Made by a program: the position numbers and the translations under genes
Notes under the pieces: model-generated
What the model was told of the DNA's origin: nothing
What the model saw: only the letters and a program-made list of their open reading frames with translations
Database searches by the model: none
NCBI RefSeq assembly: GCF_003852525.1
Contig: NZ_QAJL01000004.1
Span: 748,459 to 812,458 of the forward strand
Direction: 5' to 3'
From: Pedobacter sp. KBW06
Lineage (GTDB): Bacteria; Bacteroidota; Bacteroidia; Sphingobacteriales; Sphingobacteriaceae
DNA: 64,000 nucleotides
Shown here: positions 25,859 through 34,257 of the stretch, one piece after another
How positions within the stretch are numbered: position 1 is the stretch's first letter
How the letters are laid out: every line of letters starts with the position of its first letter

Positions 25859-26050
25859 ATGCAAGAAGGAACAGTAAAATTTTTTAATGTAACTAAAGGT
25901 TTCGGATTCATCATTCCAGCTAACGGAGATAGCGAAATTTTTGTACATTCAACAGGCCTTATCGATGAAATTCGTGAAAACGACAAAGTTGAATACGATG
26001 TTGAAAGCGGTAAAAAAGGGTTGAATGCGATTAATGTTAAAGTAATCTAG
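25859..26050 (+). CDS. Cold shock domain protein (CspA family)
   Basis: A 63-residue single cold-shock domain, an OB-fold RNA/ssDNA chaperone. RNP1 appears as KGFGFIIP and RNP2 as EIFVHSTG, slightly diverged from KGFGFI and VFVHFS. The start MQEGTVKFFNVTKG has Val-Thr where NxxKG is usual. Length is short but within family range (63-70). It is monocistronic, with its own promoter and an excellent terminator 24 bp downstream. Confidence 0.93.
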   Translation: MQEGTVKFFNVTKGFGFIIPANGDSEIFVHSTGLIDEIRENDKVEYDVESGKKGLNAINVKVI

Positions 26051-26073
26051 ATTATTAAAAACATAATTGTACA

Positions 26074-26103
26074 GCATCGCGGACAACCGCGATGCTTTTT
26101 TTG
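26074..26103 (+). terminator. Rho-independent terminator of the cold shock gene
   Basis: Perfect 9-bp stem GCATCGCGG / CCGCGATGC with a 4-nt ACAA loop, followed by seven T and a G. Confidence 0.95.
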
Positions 26104-26115
26104 TTTAAAAAGGCC

Positions 26116-26940
26116 TTATTTTCTGGATTTAATGGTCTCAAATAACAACTCAGGCTCATTGGTTGTGATAAACTCCACCTGATTGTCCAAAAGCCAGTTC
26201 ATGTCTTCAACAGTATTCACCGTCCAGGCATTGAGGGTTAGCCCCATTTCCTTTGACTTGACAAACCAATCCCCCTTCTTGTATACCGAAAAGTGATAGT
26301 CTGCACCATAAAATCCGTCCTGCTTCATTTTTTCAAGAGAAGCATCCCCATTCAGGTAAGCCACGTTGGCCTTTGGCTGTAATACCAGAACCTCTTTCAG
26401 GATCTCGTAGCTAAAGCTGATATAATCCACCCAACGATCTGCTTTCAATGTTTTCACCAGTCCGACAGTACGTTTTGTCATTTGCAAATCGCGTTCCGGG
26501 CTAATCTTGGAAGGCTTTAACTCCAGGATCAATTTGGTCTTCTTCTGCTTCATACCTTCCCTCAAATAGGCTTCCAACGTAGGGATTTGCTCCCCATTGG
26601 TCATCTTCTTTTCAAGTAACTGTTCATAGGTCGAGCCAGCGATAGACATCCCCAGAAAATCCGGATCATGATTGATCACCAAAATACTATCAGAAGTCAT
26701 GTGCACATCAAATTCAGACCCATAGCAGCCCAATCTTACTGCTTCTTTCAGCGAAGCGATGGAATTTTCAGGCAAGCCCTTCTTTTTCCAGGCTCCCCGG
26801 TGTGCGATCACTTTATTTTTATTCCAGGTTTCCATAGTCTGATTTGTCAATTTACCGGTAGAAAGTATGGCGACGATTGCGAGGGCCAAAATGGAGTTTG
26901 TCATGAAGTAATTTTTTAGATTTCGTACAAAAAACGCCAT
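26116..26940 (-). CDS. Secreted glycerophosphodiester phosphodiesterase
   Basis: A 274-residue GDPD-family TIM-barrel protein with an N-terminal signal sequence; a second Met at codon 13 (position 26904) gives an equally plausible start nearer the hydrophobic core. Motifs are KVIAHRGAWKKKGLPENS (HR(G) with Glu), GSEFDVHMTSDSILVINHD (metal-binding E-x-D and catalytic His) and LILELKPS. It would hydrolyse glycerophosphodiesters to sn-glycerol-3-phosphate in the periplasm. It is convergent with the cold shock gene. Confidence 0.92.
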   Translation of the reverse strand: MAFFVRNLKNYFMTNSILALAIVAILSTGKLTNQTMETWNKNKVIAHRGAWKKKGLPENSIASLKEAVRLGCYGSEFDVHMTSDSILVINHDPDFLGMSIAGSTYEQLLEKKMTNGEQIPTLEAYLREGMKQKKTKLILELKPSKISPERDLQMTKRTVGLVKTLKADRWVDYISFSYEILKEVLVLQPKANVAYLNGDASLEKMKQDGFYGADYHFSVYKKGDWFVKSKEMGLTLNAWTVNTVEDMNWLLDNQVEFITTNEPELLFETIKSRK

Positions 26941-27026
26941 ACCAGCGTTAATTTAATGCTATTATATCATTAATTTTATCAAAAACCGTATTCATTCTTT
27001 ACCTTTAAGATCCAGCTGTCTTTTTA

Positions 27027-30000
27027 ATGAACAACAATTACGAGCTTTTAATTTCAAAAGTGAATGAATTTACGCAAAAGTTTTACCTCAATAAACTCTT
27101 GCGTGGAAGCATTTATGCTGCTGCAGTATTGCTGGCTCTGTATCTTTTTATTTTTTTGTTTGTTTATTATACCCATCCGGGGATTACCGTTAAAACGGTT
27201 CTTTTCTTTTCCTCCCTGGCTGCCTCTCTGTATATCATTGGATTCTGGGTCATTGTACCTGCGCTTTCCTATTTTAAACTTGGAAAAAACCTGAGCATTG
27301 AACAAGCAGCGACCCTGATAGGGAATCATTTTTTTAATGTCAAAGATAAGCTATTGAATACCCTTCAGCTGAAAGCACTTGCAGACAAAAGTCCGGAAAG
27401 CAATATGCTCATTATGGCTGGAATAGACCAGAAGATCCAGGAATTAAAACCAATTCCTTTTACCAGTGCCATCCGCCTGGATGAAAACAAAAAGTACCTG
27501 AAGTATTTTCTGGCTCCTTTGTCTGTCATCGTTCTGATCGCCATCATTGCCCCTGCCATTTTAAAAGAGGGAACCAATGGATTTGTGCAATACAACAAGG
27601 AAATCCTTCCGAAAGCCCCTTTCAATTTCGAGCTGCAAAACACCTCTTTACTTCGTTCTCAGGGAGATGACCTGACCTTAAAGCTTAAGATCACCGGAAA
27701 TGAAATTCCTCAGGAAGTATACATTTCTGATGGGCTGAATACTTACAAATTAGAAAAGGAGAACAACAGCCGCTTTCAATATACCTTTAAGAACCTGCAG
27801 AAGAACAAAGAAATCCGCTTTTCTGCAGGAGGATTTAGCTCCATCCCCTATCTGATTGAAGTGAAACCTCGTCCGTCTGTCGTAGGGATGAGTGCCAGTT
27901 TACGTTATCCGGCATATCTCGGAAAAAAAACGGAACTGATTACAAATGCGGGCGACCTCCTGTTACCGCAAGGAACTGTAGTAACCTGGTCCTTAAATAC
28001 AGAAAACAGCGATGAGCTGGTTTTCATTTTAGGTCAGCAATCACACCTGCTCTCTGCTCAAAATAATACTTTTCAGTTTAGCAGTACAATTCTTAAAAAC
28101 ACGGATTACCGCATCACCCCGAAAAACAAATTTATCAGCAGCAAGGACTCGCTGATTCATCAGATCGGTGTAATTGCAGACGAATATCCAAATATTTCCC
28201 TTACCGAGGCGGCTGACTCGCTAAGCAGTAAAGCCCTTTATTTCTCAGGAAACATCTCAGATGACCATGGTTTTACCGCTTTAAAATTCATTTATACTGT
28301 TTCTGATCATGGCAAAGTCACGAGCAGGGTCAGTAAATCTATTCCAGTAAAAAAGGCTCAGCAAGAGAACGCTTTTTTCTTCTTCTGGGACCTTAGTCAG
28401 GCCGGTATAAAACCTGGTCAACAACTGGAGTATTACTTTGAAGTTTCAGACAATGATGGGGTAAATGGTCCAAAGACCACGAAATCTGCTGTTAAAACCT
28501 ATGAACTTCCTTCTCCGCAACAAGTGGCCGAAAAGATCAATCAAGGCAGTCAGGCTTTAAAACAAAAAATGGAAAAGGCCATTAAACTGGCAGGCAGCGT
28601 GGAAAAGGAAAGCAAAAAACTTGGCGAGACCTTACTCGATAAAAAACAGCTGAATTTTGACGATAAGAAACAAATCCAACAACTGCTGGACAAGCAGAAA
28701 CAGCTGGAAGATGCCGTTAAAGAGATCAAACAGCTGAATGAAAAAAACAGTTTTGAAAAAGAGGAAAACAACACCCTCAAAGACGAGCTGATGGAAAAAC
28801 AGAAGAAAATAGACGAACTGTTTAACAATGTCCTGGACGAAAAGACAAAGGCCCTGCTGGAAAAACTGCAGAACCTAATGGACCAGAATAACAAAGATCA
28901 GACTCAAAATGAGCTTTCCAAGATGCAAATGGATAACAAATCATTAAAAAATGAACTTGACCGCATCCTGGAGCTCTACAAACAGCTTGAATTTGAGCAA
29001 AACCTTCAAAACAATATTGACCGCTTAAATGAGCTGTCTAAAGCGCAGAAAGACCTTGCAAAACAAAGCAAGGATAAGGACAGTCCGATAAATGAATTGA
29101 AAAAGCAACAGGAGGAGCAGCGTTCAGCATTTGAGGAGATCCGAAAAGAACTGGATAAAATAAAGGAAAAAAACGAACAGCTGGAACGGCCGAACCCTTT
29201 CCAAAGCCCGGAAAAAGAAGCTAAAGATGTCCAGCAACAGCAGAAGGGCAGCAAAGAAAACCTGGATAAGAATAATCGCCAGAAAGCCGCAGAAAACCAG
29301 CAAAAAGCAGCTGAACAGATGGAAGAAATGGCAAAAAAGATGAGCGACATGCAGCAGGAATCAGAGGAAATGGAAAACAACCTCAATGCCCAGGAACTGC
29401 GTCAATTACTCGAAAACCTTTTAAAAACCTCGTTTGATCAGGAAAAAGTAATGCTTGACCTGAGAAAGATCAGTAGCAATGACCCGCTTTATACCTCCAA
29501 TGTACAGCAACAAAGGGCCATAAAAGACAATATGAAGACCATTGCTGACAGCTTATTTTCACTCAGTAAAAGAGTACCACAGATTGAAAGTACGGTAAGT
29601 GAAGAGGTTCAGAAAATCAATTTCAACATGGATAAAAGCCTGGAAAATCTTGGAGAAAGAAATACCTCGGCTGCCAATAAAAACCAGCAATACACCATGA
29701 CTTCCATCAATAACCTGTCGCTCATGCTAAATGAGGCTCTGGAACAATTGCAGAAGATGAAGAAAAATTCCAGCGGAAGCGGAAAGGGAAAAAAACAAAG
29801 CATGAAGCAATTGCAGCAAATGCAGCAGCAACTGAACAACAACATGCAAAAGGCCAGGGATCAAATGCAAAAAAGCGGAAACAAGGGTACGGTTCCGAAA
29901 GGACAAATGAGTGAAGAATTTGCGAAAATGGCCCAGCAGCAGCAAATGATCAGAGAGGCACTACAAAAGATCAACAGAGAAGAGAACAAAGATGGAAAAG

Positions 30001-30338
30001 GGGGGCTGGGAAACCTCAATCAAATGATAAAAGACATGCAGTCGACAGAGACGGAACTGGTAAACAAGCGTCTGGAACAGGAGACCATGAACCGGCAGAA
30101 AGAGCTGTTGACGAAATTACTGGACGCAGACCAGGCCCAAAGAGAACAGGACCAGGATTCCAAAAGAGAAAGTAAAGCCGGAAAAGATTTGACGCCATCC
30201 TATCAGCAAATGCTGGATAAGTTCAAAAAACTCCAGCAAAACGAGACGGAATGGATTCAAAAACTACCGCCAAGTCTCAACTACTATTATAAAAATAAAA
30301 TTGCAGAATATTTTAAATTGCTAAATTCGGCCCATTAA
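27027..30338 (+). CDS. DUF4175-like large membrane-anchored coiled-coil protein
   Basis: A 1103-residue protein. Three hydrophobic segments lie near residues 26-50, 57-82 and 155-176. A beta-rich stretch follows to about 490 (extracytoplasmic if topology follows the TM count). From about 500 to 1060 it is a very long coiled coil rich in Gln, Lys, Glu and Asn (many KQL/QQMQQ heptads). This architecture matches a DUF4175-type protein found beside YbeY in Bacteroidota. Function is unestablished; a structural or envelope-spanning role is a guess. It ends 11 bp before ybeY. Confidence 0.85.
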   Translation: MNNNYELLISKVNEFTQKFYLNKLLRGSIYAAAVLLALYLFIFLFVYYTHPGITVKTVLFFSSLAASLYIIGFWVIVPALSYFKLGKNLSIEQAATLIGNHFFNVKDKLLNTLQLKALADKSPESNMLIMAGIDQKIQELKPIPFTSAIRLDENKKYLKYFLAPLSVIVLIAIIAPAILKEGTNGFVQYNKEILPKAPFNFELQNTSLLRSQGDDLTLKLKITGNEIPQEVYISDGLNTYKLEKENNSRFQYTFKNLQKNKEIRFSAGGFSSIPYLIEVKPRPSVVGMSASLRYPAYLGKKTELITNAGDLLLPQGTVVTWSLNTENSDELVFILGQQSHLLSAQNNTFQFSSTILKNTDYRITPKNKFISSKDSLIHQIGVIADEYPNISLTEAADSLSSKALYFSGNISDDHGFTALKFIYTVSDHGKVTSRVSKSIPVKKAQQENAFFFFWDLSQAGIKPGQQLEYYFEVSDNDGVNGPKTTKSAVKTYELPSPQQVAEKINQGSQALKQKMEKAIKLAGSVEKESKKLGETLLDKKQLNFDDKKQIQQLLDKQKQLEDAVKEIKQLNEKNSFEKEENNTLKDELMEKQKKIDELFNNVLDEKTKALLEKLQNLMDQNNKDQTQNELSKMQMDNKSLKNELDRILELYKQLEFEQNLQNNIDRLNELSKAQKDLAKQSKDKDSPINELKKQQEEQRSAFEEIRKELDKIKEKNEQLERPNPFQSPEKEAKDVQQQQKGSKENLDKNNRQKAAENQQKAAEQMEEMAKKMSDMQQESEEMENNLNAQELRQLLENLLKTSFDQEKVMLDLRKISSNDPLYTSNVQQQRAIKDNMKTIADSLFSLSKRVPQIESTVSEEVQKINFNMDKSLENLGERNTSAANKNQQYTMTSINNLSLMLNEALEQLQKMKKNSSGSGKGKKQSMKQLQQMQQQLNNNMQKARDQMQKSGNKGTVPKGQMSEEFAKMAQQQQMIREALQKINREENKDGKGGLGNLNQMIKDMQSTETELVNKRLEQETMNRQKELLTKLLDADQAQREQDQDSKRESKAGKDLTPSYQQMLDKFKKLQQNETEWIQKLPPSLNYYYKNKIAEYFKLLNSAH

Positions 30339-30348
30339 TTCCAGAAAC

Positions 30349-30789
30349 ATGAGTAAACCTGCAATCCACTTTTTCACCGAAGACCTTAGTTATACCCTTA
30401 AAAAGAAAACACTGCTTAAGGCCTGGATCAAGTCTGTAATCGAAGAAGAAGGATATACATTACAGGAGTTGAACTTTATTTTATGCTCAGACGAATATTT
30501 ACTGCGTATAAACCAACAATACCTGAATCATGACACTTATACCGACGTCATTACTTTTGATAACTCAGAAGCGCTTAAAATGATTGTCGGAGATATTTTC
30601 ATCAGTCTGGAGCGGATTCAGGAAAATGCCAAAGAATTCAAGCATACCGTTGCCGACGAATTGTGCCGCGTGATGGCGCACGGGACCCTGCACCTGCTGG
30701 GTTACAAAGACAAAGGCAAAGCGGCAAAAACGTTGATGACGGAGAAGGAAGATTATTATCTGTCCACCTTAAAAATCCAGCAGGGATAA
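30349..30789 (+). CDS. ybeY: Endoribonuclease YbeY
   Basis: A 146-residue metal-dependent RNase for 16S rRNA maturation and ribosome quality control. The core motif reads HGTLHLLGYKDK: the first two zinc histidines are in place, but the third ligand position of the classic H-x3-H-x5-H is Asp (E. coli has GYDH). Such an Asp variant is what I would expect for Bacteroidota YbeY, and Asp can bind metal. Length is typical. It is very likely cotranscribed with the upstream DUF4175 gene. Confidence 0.93.
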   Translation: MSKPAIHFFTEDLSYTLKKKTLLKAWIKSVIEEEGYTLQELNFILCSDEYLLRINQQYLNHDTYTDVITFDNSEALKMIVGDIFISLERIQENAKEFKHTVADELCRVMAHGTLHLLGYKDKGKAAKTLMTEKEDYYLSTLKIQQG

Positions 30790-30975
30790 CTCCCTCCTTC
30801 TGTTCCTCCTATTGCCCTGAGCGCCCCGCCTTTTTTAAGATTATGACCTGTTGATAGAACAATAGTGCCCGTTTGTCTAAGTTAAATGACTGATGGTCTA
30901 ATGAATGAGGTAATTTGAAACGTTTTTATAAAAACGACGTCTTATGTTTAAATCTTTCATTTAAAACCGGATATC

Positions 30976-31095
30976 ATGAAAACTGCAATAAAAAAAATTA
31001 TGATTGCCGCGATGGCGGTAGTCATCCTTACAGGAACAAAATTCGGAAAAAAAACTGCCGAAAGAACAGCGACAATGGTACATGCCGTTAAATAA
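30976..31095 (+). CDS. Possible 39-residue membrane-active small protein
   Basis: A short frame encodes MKTAIKKIMIAAMAVVILTG followed by a basic tail rich in Lys and Thr. The N-terminal Lys cluster plus about 13 hydrophobic residues could be a signal anchor. No close homologue is recognised. The codon use is ordinary and there is no obvious ribosome site (common in Bacteroidota). It lies alone in an otherwise gene-poor 820-bp interval between ybeY and the ABC-F gene and just before a long palindrome. Confidence 0.4.
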   Translation: MKTAIKKIMIAAMAVVILTGTKFGKKTAERTATMVHAVK

Positions 31096-31187
31096 TGTGT
31101 TTTGTATATCCTCTGTTGATCCAATCTTTCTCTCCAAATGTTTTGGTGAAAAATCACCTCATATTACCTTCCGCTTCTTCCCTTAAA

Positions 31188-31333
31188 CCTCCTTTGACTA
31201 CAACAGTTAATTGAAACGTACTGAAGACAGGACTGAAACGTATCAGCAACGTCTTTCAGGTCGAAAAGACGTTGCTGGTACGTTCATGGTACGTTCCAGA
31301 CCCGCTCCAGGTAACTGTTGTAGTCGAAGGAGG
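31188..31333. repeat. 146-bp imperfect palindrome, hairpin-forming
   Basis: Outer arms 31188-31210 and 31312-31333 are complementary over 22 positions with one T/C difference (a G-U pair in RNA): CCTCCTTTGACTACAACAG against its reverse complement. An inner pair of arms (about 31229-31248 and 31264-31284) with core CAGCAACGTCTTT is again almost perfectly complementary. Between them, two copies of TGAAACGTA in the left arm face two copies of GTACGTTC in the right. No target-site duplication or transposase is seen. It could be a nonautonomous mobile repeat (REP or MITE-like) or a structured RNA. Confidence 0.75.
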
Positions 31334-31563
31334 ATACTGCAATGGTCGAGTTATAGCTGAATTATATCGTTCCATAGGTTCCGGCCAAATATGCTGGAAA
31401 GTCATTGCATCTGTTCTTTGGCTCCGACCCGAAGAGGAGTCGACCAAAACATGGATAAGAGTTGACGGTTTTCAGAACGCTAACACAGCAATATCCCTTT
31501 GGTTTCCTCAACAAAATACCTACATGTTCAATAGGCTCAACTATATACCAAAGAATTATTGCT
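31334..31563. other. Non-coding interval before the ABC-F gene
   Basis: About 230 bp with no convincing gene. Short open frames on both strands lack coding character, and no tRNA or terminator is seen. Confidence 0.5.
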
Positions 31564-31571
31564 TACTTTTG
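31564..31571 (+). promoter_or_regulatory. -7 promoter element for the ABC-F gene
   Basis: TACTTTTG exactly matches TAnnTTTG and lies 38 bp before the TTG start at 31610. The -33 region has no clear TTTG. Confidence 0.5.
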
Positions 31572-31609
31572 CAATAATTTCTTATCTAAAATATCGTTAA
31601 ACACAGACT

Positions 31610-33469
31610 TTGAGCACACTAATTGCAGCCGAAAACTTAGGCCATGCTTACCATGACGAATGGCTATTTAAAAATTTAACCCTGGGGATTCAACCCGGAC
31701 AACGCGTAGCGTTGGTTGGTATAAATGGTGCAGGAAAAAGCACCTTATTAAAATTACTTGCAGAAAGGTTTTCTCCGTTAGAAGGCAAAATCGTAAAGAA
31801 CAAATCCGTTAAGATTGGATTTCTGGATCAGGAGCCTTCATTTCCGGATGGTTATTCGATAAGCGATTTTATCTTTTCTCTTGAAAACAAGCAGCAACAG
31901 CTGATCAAGGAGTATGAAGAACTGATCGAAGATCCGAATCCGGATGAGAAAACATTGAATCGTTTATATGAAGAACTCAGCGAACACAATGCCTGGGAAT
32001 ATGAACACGAAATAAAAACGATTTTAAGCCGCATGGGGATCAATCATCTTCAGCAAAAGATCTCTACCCTATCCGGGGGGCAGAAGAAGCGTCTGGCGCT
32101 CGCTAAATTGCTTATAGAGGACCCTGAAATCTATGTTCTGGATGAGCCAACCAATCACCTGGACATTGACACCATCGAATGGCTGGAAAAACTTCTTACT
32201 TCGGGTAATAAAACTATATTATTAGTTACACACGATCGTTATTTCCTTGACAATGTCTGCAACACCATTGTTGAGCTGGACAGAGGAAAGATCTACAACT
32301 ATAACGGTAATTATGCCTATTTTCTGGAGAAGAAGTCTGAACGCGAAGCCGCAGATGAAAGCACCTTCCAGAAGAACAAGAACCTCTTGAAAAAGGAATT
32401 GGAATGGATGAGAAGAATGCCGGCCGCCCGGACGACCAAATCTCAGTCTAGAATTGATGCTTTTTATGATCTAGAGAGCAAAACCAAACAAAGATCTGAT
32501 AATCAAAGTGTTACGTTAAATGTAAAAATGTCCCGTCAGGGAAATAAAATATTAGAACTGGATCATATTGGTCAATCATTTGATGATAAAAATATCATTA
32601 ATGATTTCTCTTATACTTTTAAACGTGCAGACAGAATAGGATTAGCCGGTAAAAACGGAACAGGAAAATCTACTTTGCTGAATATCATTACCGGATTCTT
32701 AACTCCCGAAAAAGGAAAAGTAAGCACTGGGGAAACGACGGTATACGGCTACTATAAACAAGGTGGTCTTGCATTCAACGAAAAAGAAAGGGTAATTGAT
32801 ATTGTAAAGTCCGATGCCGAATATATTAAAATGGCAGATGGTCAAACGATCTCTGCTTCTCAATTATTAACCTTATTCCTCTTCCCTCCCAAGAAGCAAC
32901 ATGGCATGGTAGAGAAATTGAGTGGAGGAGAAAAAAAGAGATTGCACCTCATGAAGGTTTTAATGCAAAATCCCAATTTCTTAATTCTTGATGAGCCAAC
33001 AAATGACCTGGATATTGATACCTTAAATGTTCTGGAAGAATTCCTGGAAAATTTCCCGGGTGTATTAATTCTGGTTTCTCACGACAGGTATTTACTCGAC
33101 AAAATGAGTGAGCAATTATTCATTATGGAAGGAAATGGTGATGTGGCAATTTATAATGGAAACTATTCTGAGTACCGCATTAGCTTAGAAACACAAAAAG
33201 AAAAAGTTGCAGTAAAAACTAAAGAAGTTCCCGCTCAAAGTACAGCAGGCACGACCAAAAAATTAAGTTTTAAAGAGCAGAAAGAATTGGAGGATTCAGA
33301 AGTAAAGATTTCCGAATTAGAATCAGAAATTAAGGACTTGTCTACTTCTTTGCTGACCATTGACAGCGCAAACTATTTAGGCATTCAGGAAGTATCGAAA
33401 AAGATTGAGGTACTAAATGAAGAATTAGAAAAGGTAACCGAACGTTGGTTGGAATTATCTGAAAAATAA
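31610..33469 (+). CDS. ABC-F family ATPase (Uup/EttA-like)
   Basis: A 619-residue cytoplasmic protein with two ABC ATPase domains and no membrane segments. Domain 1 has GINGAGKSTLLKLLA, LSGGQKKRLALAKLL and VLDEPTNHLDIDTIEWLE; domain 2 has GKNGTGKSTLLNIITG, LSGGEKKRLHLM and ILDEPTNDLDIDTLNVLE. The inter-domain linker and the C-terminal coiled coil (about residues 540-619) resemble Uup. ABC-F proteins act on ribosomes to relieve stalling. The start is a TTG codon (TTG AGC ACA CTA ATT); no ATG fits, and ALGHAY-type family N-termini begin here. Confidence 0.93.
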   Translation: MSTLIAAENLGHAYHDEWLFKNLTLGIQPGQRVALVGINGAGKSTLLKLLAERFSPLEGKIVKNKSVKIGFLDQEPSFPDGYSISDFIFSLENKQQQLIKEYEELIEDPNPDEKTLNRLYEELSEHNAWEYEHEIKTILSRMGINHLQQKISTLSGGQKKRLALAKLLIEDPEIYVLDEPTNHLDIDTIEWLEKLLTSGNKTILLVTHDRYFLDNVCNTIVELDRGKIYNYNGNYAYFLEKKSEREAADESTFQKNKNLLKKELEWMRRMPAARTTKSQSRIDAFYDLESKTKQRSDNQSVTLNVKMSRQGNKILELDHIGQSFDDKNIINDFSYTFKRADRIGLAGKNGTGKSTLLNIITGFLTPEKGKVSTGETTVYGYYKQGGLAFNEKERVIDIVKSDAEYIKMADGQTISASQLLTLFLFPPKKQHGMVEKLSGGEKKRLHLMKVLMQNPNFLILDEPTNDLDIDTLNVLEEFLENFPGVLILVSHDRYLLDKMSEQLFIMEGNGDVAIYNGNYSEYRISLETQKEKVAVKTKEVPAQSTAGTTKKLSFKEQKELEDSEVKISELESEIKDLSTSLLTIDSANYLGIQEVSKKIEVLNEELEKVTERWLELSEK

Positions 33470-33483
33470 TACCATCTTTTTAG

Positions 33484-33534
33484 AAGCTGCCAGAGGATAT
33501 CAATTCACAAAAATCAAATACTCCCTGGCAGCTT
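33484..33534 (+). terminator. Possible terminator after the ABC-F gene
   Basis: AAGCTGCCAG at 33484-33493 is complementary to CTGGCAGCTT at 33525-33534 (10 bp) with a 31-nt loop. The T-tract after it is weak, so the role is uncertain. Confidence 0.45.
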
Positions 33535-33929
33535 TTAATAAAAGTGAATCAATATTCAAAACGCTGATCTGGCCTCCGCTTTCAAAAAACAAAAGCATCC
33601 CCTCCTCTTCTCTTTTCTAAAGTCTAGAAAAATTTATAAACTAATGACGAGGAAGGAACCTTAATAACCATTATTCCTGCGCTAATCAATTCAGAAGAAA
33701 AAACACATTCTTTGATAAAAGAAAGGCAAGAGTAAATGTAAGAACGGAAAATAAGCTGAGGTTATTTAAAAGCCAGCAGCAGGCAATTCAAAAACACCTT
33801 ATTGCAATTCGCTTTCGGGGTTTACCATGACAGCATAGAAGGTGTAGAAGAAATTAACCGGCCCAAATGAAAGACTAGAAAGAAACGGCCATTTAAACAG
33901 ATGATTTACCTTGATTGATGAAAGGCTAA
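33535..33929. other. Gene-poor interval after the ABC-F gene
   Basis: Nearly 400 bp with frequent stops in all frames on both strands. No convincing frame, no tRNA and no repeat is recognised. Sparse short runs could be remnants of a decayed gene, but I cannot assign a parent family. Confidence 0.5.
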
Positions 33930-34133
33930 TTGTTAAACGTTTTGATGATGGCCTGGAATAAATTAAATATTCTTTTCCGCACTGCCTTTACAGTAGCTGC
34001 AGTTAGATTAAAGGATAGAAAAAACAGAATGATGATTCAGGGAGTTTTGGAAGATCGTCATCAAAGAATAACAGAACGGTTTTTTAGACGTTCAATTGAA
34101 ATAGAACAACGAATTAAAAGGGATTCAAATTAG
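33930..34133 (+). CDS. Possible small basic protein, unknown
   Basis: A 67-residue frame (or 62 from the MMAWN Met pair) encoding a hydrophobic start (NILFRTAFTVAAV) and a strongly basic C-terminus (RRSIEIEQRIKRDSN). No homologue is recognised. It lies between the ABC-F terminator and parS sites upstream of mnmG, without a clear promoter. It could be a chance ORF; the start MLN is a TTG or ATG-type codon of uncertain use. Confidence 0.3.
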   Translation: MLNVLMMAWNKLNILFRTAFTVAAVRLKDRKNRMMIQGVLEDRHQRITERFFRRSIEIEQRIKRDSN

Positions 34134-34168
34134 CGCTTCTCCCCTATTAATTGATTAAATTTGACGAT

Positions 34169-34184
34169 TGTTCCACGTGAAACA
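34169..34184. promoter_or_regulatory. parS site (ParB centromere), perfect consensus
   Basis: The 16-mer TGTTCCACGTGAAACA matches the parS consensus TGTTNCACGTGAAACA exactly. It is embedded in a 22-bp near-palindrome (34166-34187, GATTG...CAATC). ParB binds such sites to segregate chromosome origins. It is 74 bp upstream of mnmG. Confidence 0.9.
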
Positions 34185-34211
34185 ATCGGGTTTAACAGAG
34201 ACGATGTATTG

Positions 34212-34227
34212 CGTTCCACGTGGAACA
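34212..34227. promoter_or_regulatory. Second parS-like palindrome
   Basis: CGTTCCACGTGGAACA contains the perfect 14-bp palindrome GTTCCACGTGGAAC and differs from parS consensus at the first base and at one inner base. Its centre is 43 bp from the first site, about four helical turns. Confidence 0.75.
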
Positions 34228-34257
34228 TAGATGTAAGAGATATAAAAAACACAGGTA

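Noticed and set aside
28550..29386. Antisense frames rich in Ser, Cys and Phe
   Set aside because: They are mirror images of the Gln/Lys/Glu coiled-coil of the large gene and are artefacts of base composition.
31272..31577. Frame of about 100 residues over the right arm of the palindrome, and its antisense at 31256-31447
   Set aside because: No recognisable homologue, and overlap with the hairpin makes coding unlikely.
33800..33870. A run resembling FAFGVYHDSIEG, reminiscent of DUF2141 domains
   Set aside because: Only about 20 residues without an upstream start or signal peptide; too weak to call a pseudogene.
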